Part shown: positions 10,373-23,268 of the stretch, piece by piece
Numbering within the stretch: the first letter of the stretch is position 1
How the letters are laid out: every line of letters starts with the position of its first letter
NCBI GenBank assembly: GCA_038049695.1
Contig: CP142451.1
Location: 70,820,001 to 70,884,000 of the forward strand
From: Cinnamomum chago
Lineage: Eukaryota; Streptophyta; Magnoliopsida; Laurales; Lauraceae
Direction: 5' to 3'
DNA length: 64,000 nt
The notes under the pieces: model-generated
The model's input: only the letters and a program-made list of their open reading frames with translations
Database searches by the model: none
Told to the model about the DNA's origin: nothing
Position numbers and translations under genes: made by a program

Positions 10373-11805
10373 GGGGGATCCGACTTTGGTTTAAAAACTT
10401 GTTTTTGGCTCTTCTTAACTTTTTGAGTAAACTCGGGTCACTAAAATTATCTGAGTTGGATAATTCTAATGAGTTTGGATCAATGTAGCATGGACTTGCC
10501 CACGTCTAATCTACTCAGGGTACCTTTCCAATTAGGTTTTCAAAATCTTAAACCATGCCTAGGACCACTAATGAATCTCATCTATAATTGCGATCACTGA
10601 CTGCAGGTGCAGACCCCAAGTGTTGGGTTTAATTTGTGGGCAGTTGCCCCATCGAATATGGAAAACGCCGGAAAGGCGCTATGGGCTATATGGCCCATGC
10701 CCCCATACAAAAAGTCTTCACTCCTCTCAAATGACAAAATAATAAATAAAAAAAAGTAACATAATGGCCATCATCCCCCTCCCACAAACAAAATCCCGGG
10801 TCCGCCACTGATTAATTGATGCACCATATCTTTGATTAGGTTATTCCAAAACTATACTTATGAGCACGGCCCATCTTAAGCCCAAGCCACTCAAGAATCT
10901 GCATTTAGACGAATCTCACTAAATCAGAGTTATCCCCACTATTAGATCATCATGTGTCCTGTTTATTACTACTAGTGGTGGGTACGTACATTGCACGTAG
11001 TTGTAACTAAAATGACACATTATACGTAGTAATTGGGACTCTTTTAGCTTAACACATTTTTACACATTTCAAGATTTCGTAAACGATGAAGGCCTTTTGT
11101 TTGATGCCTGTGTTTTGGTAGTTTGTTGGAATACAAAGGCATCATGGACACCAAGGGAGTTTCATTTTATCGGAATAAATTACTACATTTGATTAAAGAC
11201 AATAATACATCACACTAATGAATTCTTCATCAAGAGACCATCATTGTACCTACCTACCAATAAAAGGGAAGAATATGATTGACAATAGAAATTTCTTTCA
11301 CCATTTCACGCCAACCATTTTCAAAACTATTCTCATCAACAACTTCATCGACCATTTTAAGTCCCCTTCAGCTAATACACTGATCATTCTACCAACTTCA
11401 AAATTTCATCGTCACTCATCATTCACCCATTTTTAATTGACTTGGTCCATCCCTGAACCATCTCTGATTAGCAGCTCCCTATGATATATGTAAATGGTTG
11501 AAAATAAACTTCAATAACAAACAAATTTAATGACTATAATTATAACAGAATAAACCATCCCAACGTTTAGAATAGAGAGCACCCAAACTTCTTCAAATAT
11601 GATTGGTTTCTAAAACTAAAGATAATGGGCAGTTCGCTGTATCCAATCTAAAAATAGGCCTATTCATTAATCCAAACACAATGACCGTTGCATTGAGACA
11701 AATAAGCTTGGTGCATTAATGAACATTAGAGTACATCATCGGATTTGAATACAAAATATTCTCAAACATTGTGGGGATCAGAGAATGCATTCCATTATTC
11801 ACCAT
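10373..11805. other. Unassigned stretch
   Basis: No gene was recognised. At 10792-10811 there is a hAT-like terminus (CCCGGGTCCGCCACTG). The rest is AT-rich single-copy-looking sequence. Confidence 0.4.
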
Positions 11806-12330
11806 GATATTGTTAGGTCTTTTGTATTTGCAATTTGATGGATGCATTTGCATATTGGCATCATGTGAATTCACACACATGCATTGATTTAAAATATCTT
11901 GAAATCTAGCTTTATACATGCATAGCTTTTAAGTTTTGGAAAAGCTTTTGTTTTATGCACGTTTTGGTTTTAAACTTGGATGCATTGGTTTTAGAACCCA
12001 AAACTCTTTTGAAAACCTAATTCATTGTGCATTATATTTGGAAAATCATCTTGTGAATTTAGGTTTGAGCTTTGCATACTTTCAACCCAAAAAGAATCAT
12101 TTGTGTATGCATTTTCATTTGAAAAGAGTTGTATTCAAATCAAGCTAGCCTTTGGTTTTAATCTTGTGAATCATTTTAGGCTTTGTGTTTCTCATGTTTT
12201 TAAACATCTTAGAATACCTTAAAACATGTTATTTAAGCTTGATTTAGTGGCCAAAAGATCCACCAAAGAAAAACTTTGAAAATGGCAAAAGTTGGATTTT
12301 TGGCCCCAGGGACTCGCCCGACAGTGTCGT

Positions 12331-12468
12331 CGGTCGACCGAGCCCTGTGTCTCGGTCGACCGAGGACACTGCAGGGCCCTGGACAGTTTTTGAACTGTTT
12401 CAGGCCAACGGTCAGAAATATGACCGTTGTCCTTTCTCGGTCGACCGAGACCTGTGTCTAGGTCGACC
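12331..12468. repeat. Promoter-proximal palindrome cluster of family A (solo copy)
   Basis: Four palindromes: CGGTCGACCG (12331-12340), CTCGGTCGACCGAG (12351-12364 and 12436-12449) and GGTCGACC (12461-12468). Between the second and third is an inverted repeat AACGGTCA-GAAATA-TGACCGTT (12407-12428). The TATA box follows about 30 bp after the last palindrome, so the cluster occupies the position of an LTR upstream control region. Confidence 0.85.
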
Positions 12469-13137
12469 GAGGACTAGCCGTTGGGCACTTTTTGGCTATA
12501 AAGTCCATTCATTTCCAACCTTTTTCAAGGCTTGAACTATGAACCTTTGAGAGCATTTTGGAGCCAAAGAAAGGGGAAGAAGTTGGAAATGCTAGAGGGC
12601 TATTTGGAAATCAATCTCATGAGTTTTTAAAAGGTACATCTTCTAAGTTATTTTGATTTCCATTCAAATGAAATTCATGCATGTTCAAATCCTTTGTATT
12701 TTCATTTATGCATGATTTCAAGCCCTTAAAGAGTTGTTTTGCAAACTCAATATCTTCTTGGTAAATTAGATTAGTTTGCACACACTCTTATCCTAATCAC
12801 ATATGTTCTTAGACTTTAACTTTCACTCAACTTGTTTATCTTAATTCTTCAAAGTTGTTTGAATCTTTTATGTGATTAGTTTTCTCTTCAATCATCATTT
12901 TATAAACCTTGATTTTAAAATGCATCATGCATTCATTTAAAAGCTTCATTGTTAAAATTGATTGAAGAAACTCATACATACACTTTGTGCACACACTTTA
13001 GTTTATTTTAGTGTATGTTTGTAATTGGAATTTCATTTTCCTATTAGCCTATTTAAGAGGCAAATTCCATCGTGCTTAAATTGTAATCTCTTAGAGTGAT
13101 CTTTTGTGAAGACACTTTCTTTGAGAAATCTATATTT

Positions 13138-13335
13138 GTAAAGGTTATTGCTAAGCCTAAGAAAAGCAACTTGTAAGGTTATTGCTTAGCCTAATAAAAG
13201 CATAGTGTAGGGTTATTGCTTAGCCTAAGAAAAGCATCTTGATAGGTTATTGCTTAGCCTTGAAAAGCATCTTGTAAAGGTTGTTGTTGAGCCTTAGAAA
13301 AACAACTTTGTAAGGGTTATTGCTTAGCCTAGTAA
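13138..13335 (+). repeat. Short tandem repeats GGTTATTGCTTAGCC (family A signature)
   Basis: Units of about 28-34 bp with core GGTTATTGCTTAGCCT then AAGAAAAGCA recur 6-7 times. The core can pair with itself (GCTTAGCCTAAG). Equivalent arrays lie at 18925-19085, 24612-24772, 37815-37945, 49162-49325 and 54989-55120. The unit number differs between LTRs, so the array changes by slippage or unequal recombination. Confidence 0.85.
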
Positions 13336-13604
13336 AAAGCATAATTAGTGGAATCCGGTGGGGTGTTGGAGACACAAGCCGGTAGTGGATGTAGGCACGT
13401 TGGCCGAACCACTATAAATATTGGTGTTGTGGTGCATGCTATGTGGTGATTGATTTTGTATTAGCTTCCGCATCTTGTTTGTTTAATCATCACATGTGAC
13501 TAGTTTAGTTTTAGAAATTAAAATTGGTCGAAATTGGTCATACTTATAGCTCACCCTATTCACCCCCCCTCTAGGGTTAGGATCCATAGCGGACTTTCAG
13601 ATAT

Positions 13605-14253
13605 ATTGTTGGGCTAAAAAGTCAAGCCTTTTCTTGTGTCCCGCTACAACACTAAAGAACTATGAGTTCATGACAAAGTAGACAACTTGTTAAAATGTTG
13701 ACTAGAATGATTACAAATCCAATGCATTTTGAATGGTTGAATAAATGAATATGGTATCAGCTACAATTTTGAATAATATATCTATCATAACATATAGATG
13801 TCATGGGCCTTTCCTTTCCATCTTCAGGCAATGCTGTTAGTTCGAAGGTTAAACAATACAAAATATAACCCACTAAGTAGATAGGCCTCACCCTAAGTGT
13901 TTTGATTGGGATGGTGCATGTAAGTAGGAAAGTCCTACTTTACAACGATTCTCTATACAAATCCACCACTTGTGTAGAAGACGTTACAAAAGAGTTCCTT
14001 TTGCGCTTTAACCCTGCGCACAAATGTCAAATGAAATATACCAATCAGTTATTAGCAAAGAATCATAATCTGTAGCAAAGAATTGAGTAGCTTAAAAGCA
14101 TTTCATAGAATCTAATTAAAGTCACTAACACAACCATCCAATCCTGTAACCACCTCATGATCTCATGAGTAATAAAAAAAAAATGAAGATTGGAATTAGA
14201 AAAATAACCAAAATCATCAAAGTTCTACCCAATCACATAATGTAGAAACTGAC
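13605..14253. other. Unassigned stretch next to an orphan exon
   Basis: AT-rich sequence with no recognised gene or element. Together with 14329-14640 it may be intron of the gene that supplied the exon at 14254-14328, interrupted by the solo LTR on its left. Confidence 0.4.
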
Positions 14254-14328
14254 CTTCATTTTCTTTCCAAGAAGCACGTCATTGGCATTATACCATTTAA
14301 ACAAAAGTGGATTCTTGCTTAAAGGACC
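14254..14328 (-). pseudogene. Xylose isomerase-like single exon
   Basis: A 75-base frame on the minus strand reads GPLSKNPLLFKWYN then ANDVLLGKKMK. It is flanked by a good acceptor (TTGTTATAG before GGT) and a donor (GTCAGT after AAG). It matches the N-terminal stretch of plant xylose isomerase, with the pattern GP-x-SKNPL-x3-WYNA-x4-LGKKMK. No other xylose isomerase exons (such as the DWxRFSVAFWHTFRG segment) were seen in the neighbouring kilobases, which are filled by LTR insertions. It may be a gene relic or an exon carried in by a transposon. The identification rests on recall of the family. Confidence 0.62.
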
Positions 14329-14640
14329 CTATAACAAAGAAGAAAAAAGGAAAAAGAAAGAACTAATCATATAAAAGAATTCGAAAGTAACAAAGGAGAA
14401 TCTAAAATGAAACATCAACAACGTCACATGATCAAAGGAACCTTAGGATGTTTTATGGTTTTGAGCGGAATGGATAAACTGAAGTTTTGTCACTTTTAAT
14501 TTTGATTGGCACCTAGTTGATGCAAACAAAAGGTAGATATGTCATGGTGCTATAAAATATCCGTCATACAATGGGGAAAAGCATTAAACAAATTAGAATG
14601 AAAAAATGTAATCTCCATTAGGGGATGTCTAAGATCAAGG

Positions 14641-15549
14641 TGTTAGATTGTATGTTCTCAATCCAATGGATGATTTGAATAAATTGATTTATTTTATTAA
14701 TTAATTTATATTTTCGTAATTCATTCATGTGGTGAATGGTATTTTATTCTCTGATTGCACATAACCAATGCAAAATGACATGATTGTTCATGAGATGAAT
14801 CGGAGTCCATAAGTGTATTAGATGAAATCCATGTGTGTGGATGAGATTCACATACAAGAGACATGGATAACAAATCTTATACTTAAAGTGTTTTCACAAC
14901 CCGTGAGGAAACTGGGCATCTCATCTAAAAAGGTTGTAGCAGTGCAATTGCTATGAGATAGTTGATTTGTCTCAATCATCAGAGTGTAAGACTCTGGATT
15001 GTTATGCTAGTATATTAGATGTACTAGAAGGACCATGAGTAGCACCTTATGTAAATATGTCTTTGATTTAAGGACTGGTCTCATAATTTCCAAGCATTAG
15101 ACTCTTAATCATGAAAGATTAATGGGCTCAAGTTTCTATTGTGCATTTACTTTGAGTCACCAATGAGTGAGGCCAATTGTAGGTCAACACCTCGGTGTCT
15201 TAGGTACATGGTGGTGGGACTGTGTGAACATATAATTCTTAAGATGGAATCTATCATCTAAGAGAGACATATCCCTTTGTACCAATTAATGAATTTTATC
15301 ATTGGTAAGTGCATACTCATCTCAATTAAGAGTTAATTGGATGGTACTGATGATTACTATAATTAATTAGGTCACAAGGATGATAAGATGCGGTTCAAAT
15401 TTGTTTGGACGGATTTATTCCAATAGATCCATGGATATAAATGATGGAGGGGCCTACTTGTAGTAATTGGGGAGATTAGGGTCTTCTTGTAAATATTCCT
15501 AAGACTGGAGTGCAATTGCATTTATATAGTAGACTTATTTGCAATTAAA
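14641..15549 (+). mobile_element. Family E LTR, 5' fragment
   Basis: Starts TGTTAGATTGTATG and stays collinear with the family E LTR at 16993 for about 900 bases, through blocks such as GTCACCAATGAGTGAGGCCA and GGAGTGCAATTGCATTTATA. It then diverges abruptly at TTGCAATTAA. The 3' half and right terminus are missing, so it is truncated. Confidence 0.75.
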
Positions 15550-16571
15550 ATGCATCTAAACCTCTCTTCAACTTCGCTTCCTCCAATTGAACCGTGATAC
15601 GAGCTAACTATTTTGGTCAATCGGCCTCTTCCATGAAAGGTGACACCTAGAAGATATTCTATACAAACCAAAATAGGCATGACAAAAACAAAGACACGGG
15701 ACGAGTCCGAATCTAATTCCATCGAACCAGTTAATTGACCATGTAAAATTAAGGTTTTTTTTTTTTGATAAACTTATTCAAAATAAGGCGTAGAAAGATA
15801 TTTCTCAAACCAAAGAGGGGAAAACCCCTTATCTTATAAATCTGAAAAAAGAAGGTGCATATGAGGATTAGACAAGGAGGATGAAAGAGAATTTCTAACC
15901 AGTCTAGAAATTGCATATGAGGATTAGAGAAGGAGGAGGAGGAAAGAGAAGTTAGCAGGCAACTCATTGCAAAGGCATTTTTCTCCTAATAGGGAACGTG
16001 GTATGGAACATGTCGATGATATCTAACACCTCAAAAGGAAGCAAGAGGAGGAGGTAGCAGGGAAGTAGGAGGAGAAACTCCCATATGTATATATGCGTAT
16101 ATAAATGTGACCTAGATGTGTACAAATTATCAACCTCATTAGATCATCTTGACCCCTTGATCTATGGCCCTCGAGTCAATGATTTTAAAAGGAGCTTTCT
16201 TTAGGGGGCTTTAACCCAACTGTTAAGTAACAATGTGTCAAATTTGTACTTCGTGCCAATTCAAGTGAACGGGTTATTTCATCATAGATAAGCTGAGTCA
16301 CAAAAAAATTTAGGGCAAGCGACGCAATTCTTCCATGTAGATGGTTCTCACTTGAATATTTATGTCTAGTAATAAATGTTAAATATTTAAAACTGCTATC
16401 CCCCTTCTATCTTCACTTTTGATATGATACCATTACAAAGTATAAAACAGGTATGTGAATCAGAAAAGTAGGGTCTAAACCACATCTAGGTAGAAATATA
16501 TATTAAATATTAACCTACTTATAATTTTCAACATAAGAAGCACTTGAGAAAACACTATTTGAAAGTCTCAC
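15550..16571. other. Unassigned stretch
   Basis: No gene recognised. There is a partial direct repeat (GCATATGAGGATTAGA at about 15857 and 15912) within a purine-rich patch. Confidence 0.4.
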
Positions 16572-16682
16572 CTCTTCTTCATCAATGATTTCACCAGGAA
16601 CGGTCAGTGGGAGTGGCTTAGGTCCCATTTCATTCTGGTATGCCTTTTGCAATTATACCACAACAACTTGGGCCAGTGAATC
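16572..16682 (-). pseudogene. Orphan exon of an unidentified plant gene
   Basis: A 111-base block on the minus strand between acceptor TATCTAG and donor GTGAGA reads DSLAQVVVV, stop, then LQKAYQNEMGPKPLPLTV and PGEIIDEEE. Length is a multiple of three and both ends fall between codons. Composition and splice sites look like a real exon with one nonsense change (TAA at codon 10). I cannot name the protein. It has the same orientation as the xylose isomerase exon 2.2 kb downstream but does not fit that protein. Confidence 0.4.
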
Positions 16683-17580
16683 CTAGATACCAGCAACAAA
16701 ATTAAGAGAATTAATCATCTGCATTACGACCAATAATATTGATTTGAAACCCATGAAAAGTAAGGGTAGAGAAGTGTCGAGTTTAACTCTTCTATAATAT
16801 AAAATGATAATTGTCAAATTAAGCAGCATCAAGGAAGCTTGTTGATCGAAGTGAAGAATAAATATGATTCTACATTTTTTTCTTATTTAGCATCAGACTA
16901 CATAGAAGAATATGAAAATATTGATATATCAAGATATTAAATTCCAACCCTTGTCAAAATTTAAATGAATCTGGTACCAAGGTAATTGAAATTGTTAGAT
17001 TGTATGGTCTCAATCCATCAGTTGATGTAATAAATTGATTAATTTCTTTATTTATCAATATAATCATGCTTTCCTTTCATGAGATGAATGTTGATTTATT
17101 ACTTAATGCACAAGACCAATTCATATGACATAATGGTTCATGAGATGAACCGGGTCCCATTAGTATATTAAATGTGATATATGTATATGGATGAGATCCA
17201 CATACGAGACATATGTGTCACAAATCTTATACTTAAAAATATCTTCACAACCATTGATGAGACTGGGCATCCCATCTGGTAAGGTTGCAGCACTTTGATC
17301 ACTATGAGATAGTGTGATTTGCCTCGATCATCAGAATGAAAGATTATGGATCATAGTGCTGGTACATTGGATGTATTGAAGGACCATGAGAAGCACCTTA
17401 TGAAATACTGTCTCGATTTAAGGATTGCTCTAATAATTCCCTAGCAATAGGCTCTCAATCCTGAGACATTGATGAACTCAAGTTTCTATCTATTCATTTG
17501 CTTTGAGTCACCAATGAGTGAGGCCAACTGTAGGTCAACACCTCGGTGTCTTGGGTACGTGGTAGTAGGACTGTGGAAAA

Positions 17581-19352
17581 TGTTAGGGATTTTGTATTTG
17601 CAATTTGATGGATGCATTTTCACTTTAGCATCATTTGAATTTTCACACTTGCATTGTTTTAGAAAACCTTGAAATCTGGTTTTATACATGCATTGCTTTT
17701 AAGATTTGTAAAAGTATCAATTTATGCATGATTTGCTTCTTAATCTTGGATGCATTTGTATTTGAAAAGAGTTTTAGAAAATCAAGCTAGCCTATGAGTT
17801 TTAAATCTTTCAAAATGTTTTAGGCTTTTTATGGTTCATGTTTTAAAACCCTTAGAATGATTTAAAACATGTTTTTAAGCTTGATTAAATGGCCCAAAGT
17901 TCCACCAAGAAAAACTTTGTAAATTGCAAAAGTAGGAATTTTTTGGTCCCGGCAGTGTCGCCGGTCGACCGGCGCAGAGGTCCCGGTCGACCGGGAACAC
18001 TGCAGGCCGTCAGGGTCGAAGTGCTCCAACGGTCAGAAATCTGACCGTTATGTGTTCCCGGTCGACCGAGACCTGTTTGCAGGTCGACCGAGGACTAGCC
18101 GTTGGGCACTTTTTGCTATAAAAATGAGTTCTTTCCTTTGTCAATGGTTGGAGATTTTGAAGACTCTTTTGAGGAGCTTTGAGACAAGACAAAGGGGATG
18201 AACTAAGAGAGACCAAAGAGTCATTTGATGAGCTAAAGCTTGGATTAATGAAGTTAAATCTCTAAGTAAGCTCTACCTCTCTTAATCATAGTTTACATGC
18301 TTTGTTTAAGTTATTGGTAAATGTTTTTTAGCATGATAACTATGATGTGATGAATCCATTCTTCTCTCAATCTTTGATCTAATTAAGATTGGATTCTTCA
18401 CTTTGTTTTCATCCAAGTAGTTTTTAAATTTTCTTAATCATGCTTAGTCTAAATCTTTGATTTCTTTTATATAGCAGATTCTTTTTCTTGGTTGAAACAT
18501 TACTTGTTGTTTTCATTCATTTAAACATTAGTAAAATTATTTTGATTTTGAAAACAACATTGCAAATGCATCACATGTTCTAAGTTAGTCATTTTCATAC
18601 AACTTGTGAGTCTTTGATTTTCATGTCATTAACAAGTTGATTTTCATACATGTGATTTGTATTAGACTTCAATCAAATCTTTCATGAGCTTTAAACTTTG
18701 AAATGCTTTAAGCATATATTTGATTGAGCTTTCTTTTTAAACTTGATTGAAGTTATCACACACACACATCATGAGCATACACATTTGCATTCATTTAGTG
18801 TTTGTGTGAGTTTGTTATTCACTTTCATATCCGCCTATTTTAGAGGCAAATACATTGTGCTTAATTTGTATCTCTTAGAGTGATCTTTTGTAAAGACACC
18901 TTCTTAGAGAAATCTTTATTTGTAAAGGTTATTGCTTAGCCTAAGAAAAGCATTGTGTAAAGGTTATTGCTTAGCCTAAGAAAAGCATCTTGTAAAGGTT
19001 ATTGCTTAGCCTAGAAAAGCACATTGAGAGGTTGTTGTTTAGCCTAGAAAAACATCTTTGTAAGGGTTATTGCTTAGCCTAGTAAAAAGCATAAATAGTG
19101 GAAATCCGGTGGGGTGATTAGATCACAAGCCGGTAGTGGATGTAGGCATTGAGGCCGAACCACTATAAACCTTTGTGTTGTGGTGCTTGCTTTTGTGGTG
19201 ATTGTGTTTATTAGCTTCCGCATATTGTTTGATTAATCATCACATGTGACTAGTTTTTGTTAAGAAGTTAAAATTGTTTTAAATTGGTCACAATTGTAGC
19301 TCACCCTATTCACCCCCCCCCCCCCCCTCTCGGATTCGATCTTGGACTTTCA
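17581..19352 (+). repeat. 5' LTR of older family A element
   Basis: TGTTAGGGA...GGACTTTCA. Palindromes CCGGTCGACCGG (17961), CCCGGTCGACCGGG (17982), CCCGGTCGACCGAG (18057) and GGTCGACC (18082). The hairpin AACGGTCAGA-TCTGACCGTT is at 18028-18049, TATAAAAA at 18117, the 28-34 bp repeats at 18925-19085, and a run of 15 C near 19320. Confidence 0.9.
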
Positions 19353-19354
19353 AT

Positions 19355-19368
19355 TGGTATCAGAGCCA
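19355..19368 (+). other. Primer-binding site, family A
   Basis: TGGTATCAGAGCCA begins two bases after the LTR end and is an exact initiator-methionine tRNA complement. Confidence 0.92.
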
Positions 19369-19452
19369 AGTGCTCTATCTTTTAGGATCAAGTGTTTGGA
19401 ACTCTTGATTAGGTGTAATAACCTAGAGTCAAAACCCTAGAGTTGTCCTTAC

Positions 19453-20865
19453 ATGAAAATCATTAGAATGGACTCCACTATGCTAGACTTTGTAGATTCT
19501 TCTAGACCCCTCATTCTTCCTTCTATTGGAGATTCAAACCCTCAATCTAATGAATCTCAATGTGACATAAAAGAAAAAGATTTTAATGAAAATGAAGGAG
19601 ATCTTCAACAAGCCTTTGAGGAATTATATGAATTATCCTTAAAGACTGAAAAGAAAAATAAAAAGTTAAGAGAATAATCTAAAAGACTAAACAAAGAACT
19701 AGTCTCTTTAAAAGATGAACTTAGAGAGAAAGAAGAAGTAATAAATTGTTTAGAATCTAAGTTCATGATCTCTTTAAATAATCTATCTAACATTCAAGAT
19801 GAACTAAGAGAATTAAAGATGGATTATGATAATGTCAATAAGGAAAATTTAAATCTAAGAGATCAAATAAAAAGGCAAGACAAAGACTTTAGCAATTTAG
19901 AAGCCAAGTTGATTAAAAGTAAGTTAAAAACCAAAGAACTTGGATCTAATGTTGTTAATGAACTAAAACTTGAATTAAAACTTGCCCATGAAGAGCAAAG
20001 CAAATATAAGGAAATTGAAAATGAACTTTCAAAAGTCAAAAATGAAAATTCAATCCTTATAACCAAAGTCACTCAACTTGAAGGGTATAAACAAAAGTAT
20101 GAGTGCAAGTTTACCCAAAGTGAAGAAAGACTTGAAAAATTATTTAAATTGGGTAAACCTCATGGAGATAGGACGGGTCTTGGATTTAATAGGAATATGT
20201 CATATGACCCTAAATTCACCAACACTTTTGTGAAAGGTGAGTCCTCTTTCTCTAGCACTCTTTCTCCAATGTCCAAAACTAAATGTCATTATTGTGGTAA
20301 AGTAGGACATTTCAAATTTGAGTGCAAACTAAGAAGAAGCCATGTGTCTAAACCCCTCCTTGAACCCAAAAAGGTAGAATCAAAACCTATGAAGGGTAAG
20401 ACACTAAAAATCAAGAAAGACTCCAAAAAGACTAAACAAGTTAAATCTATTAAAATGGAGTCTCCAAAGATAGATTCTAAAAAGGTTAAACAAGTCAAAC
20501 CAAGCTTAAAATAATCTATGAACAAAAAGCTTCTCAACCTATCTCCCTTATATAAACCCATGAAAGAACTTTTGAATAAAGTAACAAAGTTAAACTTAAA
20601 ATTCAAAAGTCAAGTAAAGGGAGAAAATAAGAAGAAAAGAAAAGTGAATCAATCCCCAAAGAAACAAACTCACCAACATCAAAAGACTAATCACCAATCC
20701 AAGCTAAATTTAGTCAAATCTAAATATCATGGTGATAAGTTTAAATTGAAAATTTATCAAGTCAAATCTCCTTTAGTTGGTGAGAAGTCCAAAATAGACC
20801 TTAAAGTTCAACCCTCTCAAGACCTTAGGTGGATTCCAAAAGTTATTTACTTAGACAAACCTTAA
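19453..20865 (+). pseudogene. Family A gag-like protein, two nonsense mutations
   Basis: One continuous frame of 470 codons interrupted by TAA at 19675-19677 and 20515-20517. Both replace GAA codons present in the intact copy at 49714-51252. It encodes an acidic start (MDSTMLDFVDSS), a long coiled coil, one CCHC knuckle (CHYCGKVGHFKFEC), a Lys-rich tail and the end DLRWIPKVIYLDKP. It has only one copy of the 49-residue coiled-coil repeat that is doubled in the intact copy. Without the stops it would be a nucleocapsid-like RNA-binding protein. It lacks the usual N-terminal UBN2 gag domain. Confidence 0.88.
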
Positions 20866-23268
20866 GGCCTTGAACCTTATTGACCAACCTATTCTTTTTA
20901 AGTTAAATCACTTTGTTGGTCATGTTGCTTTGCATTTTGTTCTTCATAGTTACATTTATTAAAATGCATTGTTTCTTTATGATCAATTGATTTTGTCTTC
21001 ATGCACCATTCTAGTTACATGTCATGGTTTTCAAAATCTTTTGATTATAATTTCATCATGTTTGATTTGCTTTTTACACACATATGTCTTGCATTGCATT
21101 TCCTTACATGATTAATTGATTGTGTTTTTAAAAGCTTTCATAGCTAATTTATTCATGATCAATTGTTGTTGAATCATTTGTGTAGATGTCATAGTAAGAT
21201 TTTTTGAACAAATGATTTGAATCAATTCAAGTTTTTCCATGGATTTCTAAGTTATACTTTTATATGGAGAACATTGTTTTGAAAAATCAACTTGTATGTG
21301 TTTCATTTAAGTTATATCTTTTAAAATACAATGTTGAAAATTGATCTTCAAAATCATTCTTTTTATGCTCATTGTTGGATTTTGTTTATCAAAATGATTT
21401 GAAGATTGTTTGAATGGAAATGCTCTATAACATCATTAGTATAATCATCTAAGCATGTTCCTTGTTCTCATTTCCTTTTCTTTTGGTTTCATTATCTTAG
21501 AAATGGAAATGAATGTTGTTTGCATCTTGCTTATTTAGTTATTCTTTTTATATGCAAATGACTATTGGTTCCATGTATGGTTGTGATCTTAGTTATTTAT
21601 GTAGAAACCATACTAGAACCCAAATCCATCCTCTATGCCCTATAGTCATTTCTATTTGGATGGTTATGATGTTGATTCATGTGTATTTTCTAAATGATGT
21701 CATCCTTATACATGTTTCAACTTCATAGTAGTGTTCTTAATCATATGAAACTCTTTGAAACCCATTTCTCATATTTCTATATGTTTGATGGATATCTTAG
21801 ATGTTGAATTCATATGATTTTGACACTTTGGAAATTGCATGCATTACCAAGTAATATCCTTTTGCATTGCAATTTACCTTGTTCATCACTATGCTCAATA
21901 GTCATATCTTTAAAAGTGATGAATATGCATTTATGATGCTTGATGGAATTTTGTGTTTGTCACATTCTTGCTCTTATCATGTTGTCAAATTCAATTGATT
22001 TTAATTGGTATAATTTTCTATTGGTTTGATTTCTTGTGTATGTGATAGACCTTGTGTACATTGGATTGATCTTGATAGTTATATGTTTACATTCCATGTC
22101 ACACTCCATTAGCATCATAATGTTCATGTTTGCCACCTCTCTTGCTCATATAGATATATCTCATGACCACCATGTTTATGTGTTCATATTATTGGTTGGT
22201 TATTAGTTGAGGTTGGCTTCATGCTTGAATTTCATTTCACTCATCTTGCTCATGAGAGTCATATTTTTTGATTGAATGAAATGATTTCAAAACTTACATA
22301 GCATATGATTTTCATAAGTTATATTGATTGGTGCTATGTTTAGTAAACCCCATTTCATCATGGATAGCTCTAATTTGGATTTTTCCTAATAGTTATATTT
22401 TTAAATCCATTTTAGAGTGATTGTGTTTAATAGACTTATCTTTAAATCTCAATTGGTATTCTTTGTTTTTCCAATTGGTATCCATGATTGCTTTTCTCAT
22501 TGACCTTGCTTTCTTTTGGTAATTTGATCATATTGAGCTTTATAGTTAAATGAATCTAATCCTTTCCTTGAAGTTGACCCTCATTTGGTTGAACCATCTC
22601 TTCTTGAACCAAATAGTTATATCTTGTCAAAAGTTTGACAAAAGAAGAGAATGGATTGAGGGGGAGTGTAAACCTTCATAGGAAGTATTAGTTTTGATCA
22701 AATTGACCCTTGGATTGCCTTTGAGCCCTTAGAGATAACTTCCATATATGATAGCCTGTTATGATTATCATTTTCGATTTCTTTTGTTAGCAGGTGCTAC
22801 TAAAGGTATTTTCCTTATTTCATGTGTGTAGGTATTTTTGCAATTTAATGGCAAAGGGGGAGAGAGAGTTCAAGTACTCAAAGATCTCCTACTCTTCAAA
22901 GTTCTCTAAAGGTGAAGAGAATGTCCAAGCTTCCTAAGGGGAGAGTTGTGTATGATCTTCTACAAGGGGAGAGAATGCATACCTTGCCAAAGGAAGAGAG
23001 AGGCATGGTCAAAGGGGGAGAGCAAATAGAAGAAAGAAAGCTTGGAGCTAAAGAAGATGCTTAGCAATAGAGAGGAAAGAAGAAAGAAAGCTTGAAGAAT
23101 GATCAAGCTCCAAGCATCAAGAAGGTTGAAGAAAAGAGCCCAAGAGCCCAAGCTAAGAGAAGGAGCATCTAAGAAGATTTCAAGACTTGTCCAGCTTAGG
23201 GGGAGCTGAAGACTTAGTGTGTAATTTCAATAATGAGTAAGTTGCCATCAAATTGCAAAGGGGGAGAT
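20866..23268 (+). other. Long non-coding internal region of the older family A element
   Basis: AT-rich, no conserved reading frame. It is collinear with 51253-53665 in the younger element. The heptamer AGTTATA and close variants recur roughly every 100-200 bases. Toward the 3' end come repeated GGGGGAG purine tracts (22658, 22857, 22979, 23014, 23200 and 23257 regions), a feature known from Sirevirus elements. Confidence 0.7.
23255..23268 (+). other. Polypurine tract, family A
   Basis: GCAAAGGGGGAGAT abuts the 3' LTR, the place where plus-strand DNA synthesis is primed. Confidence 0.85.

Larger units (their letters stand above)
11811..13599 (+). mobile_element. Family A solo LTR, 1789 bp
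   Basis: Begins TGTTAGGTC and ends GGACTTTCA, with an exact GATAT duplication at 11806-11810 and 13600-13604. The order inside is the family A plan: AT-rich 5' part, GTCGACC palindromes with an AACGGTCA hairpin (12331-12468), TATAAA at 12497, several GGTTATTGCTTAGCC units (13138-13335), the block GATGTAGGCACG-TTGGCCGAACCACTATAAAT (13388-13420), then a short C run (7 C) and TCTAGGG. No primer site or gag follows. Confidence 0.93.

Noticed and set aside
10602-10811. Possible 210-bp hAT MITE between GCAGGTGCAGACCC and GGGTCCGCCACTG
   Set aside because: The ends match poorly and no 8-bp duplication flanks them; only the right terminus was kept as a note.
13138-13335. Regular short repeats that could be mistaken for a CRISPR array
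   Set aside because: Plant LTR tandem units with near-identical spacers, found in the same place in every family A LTR.
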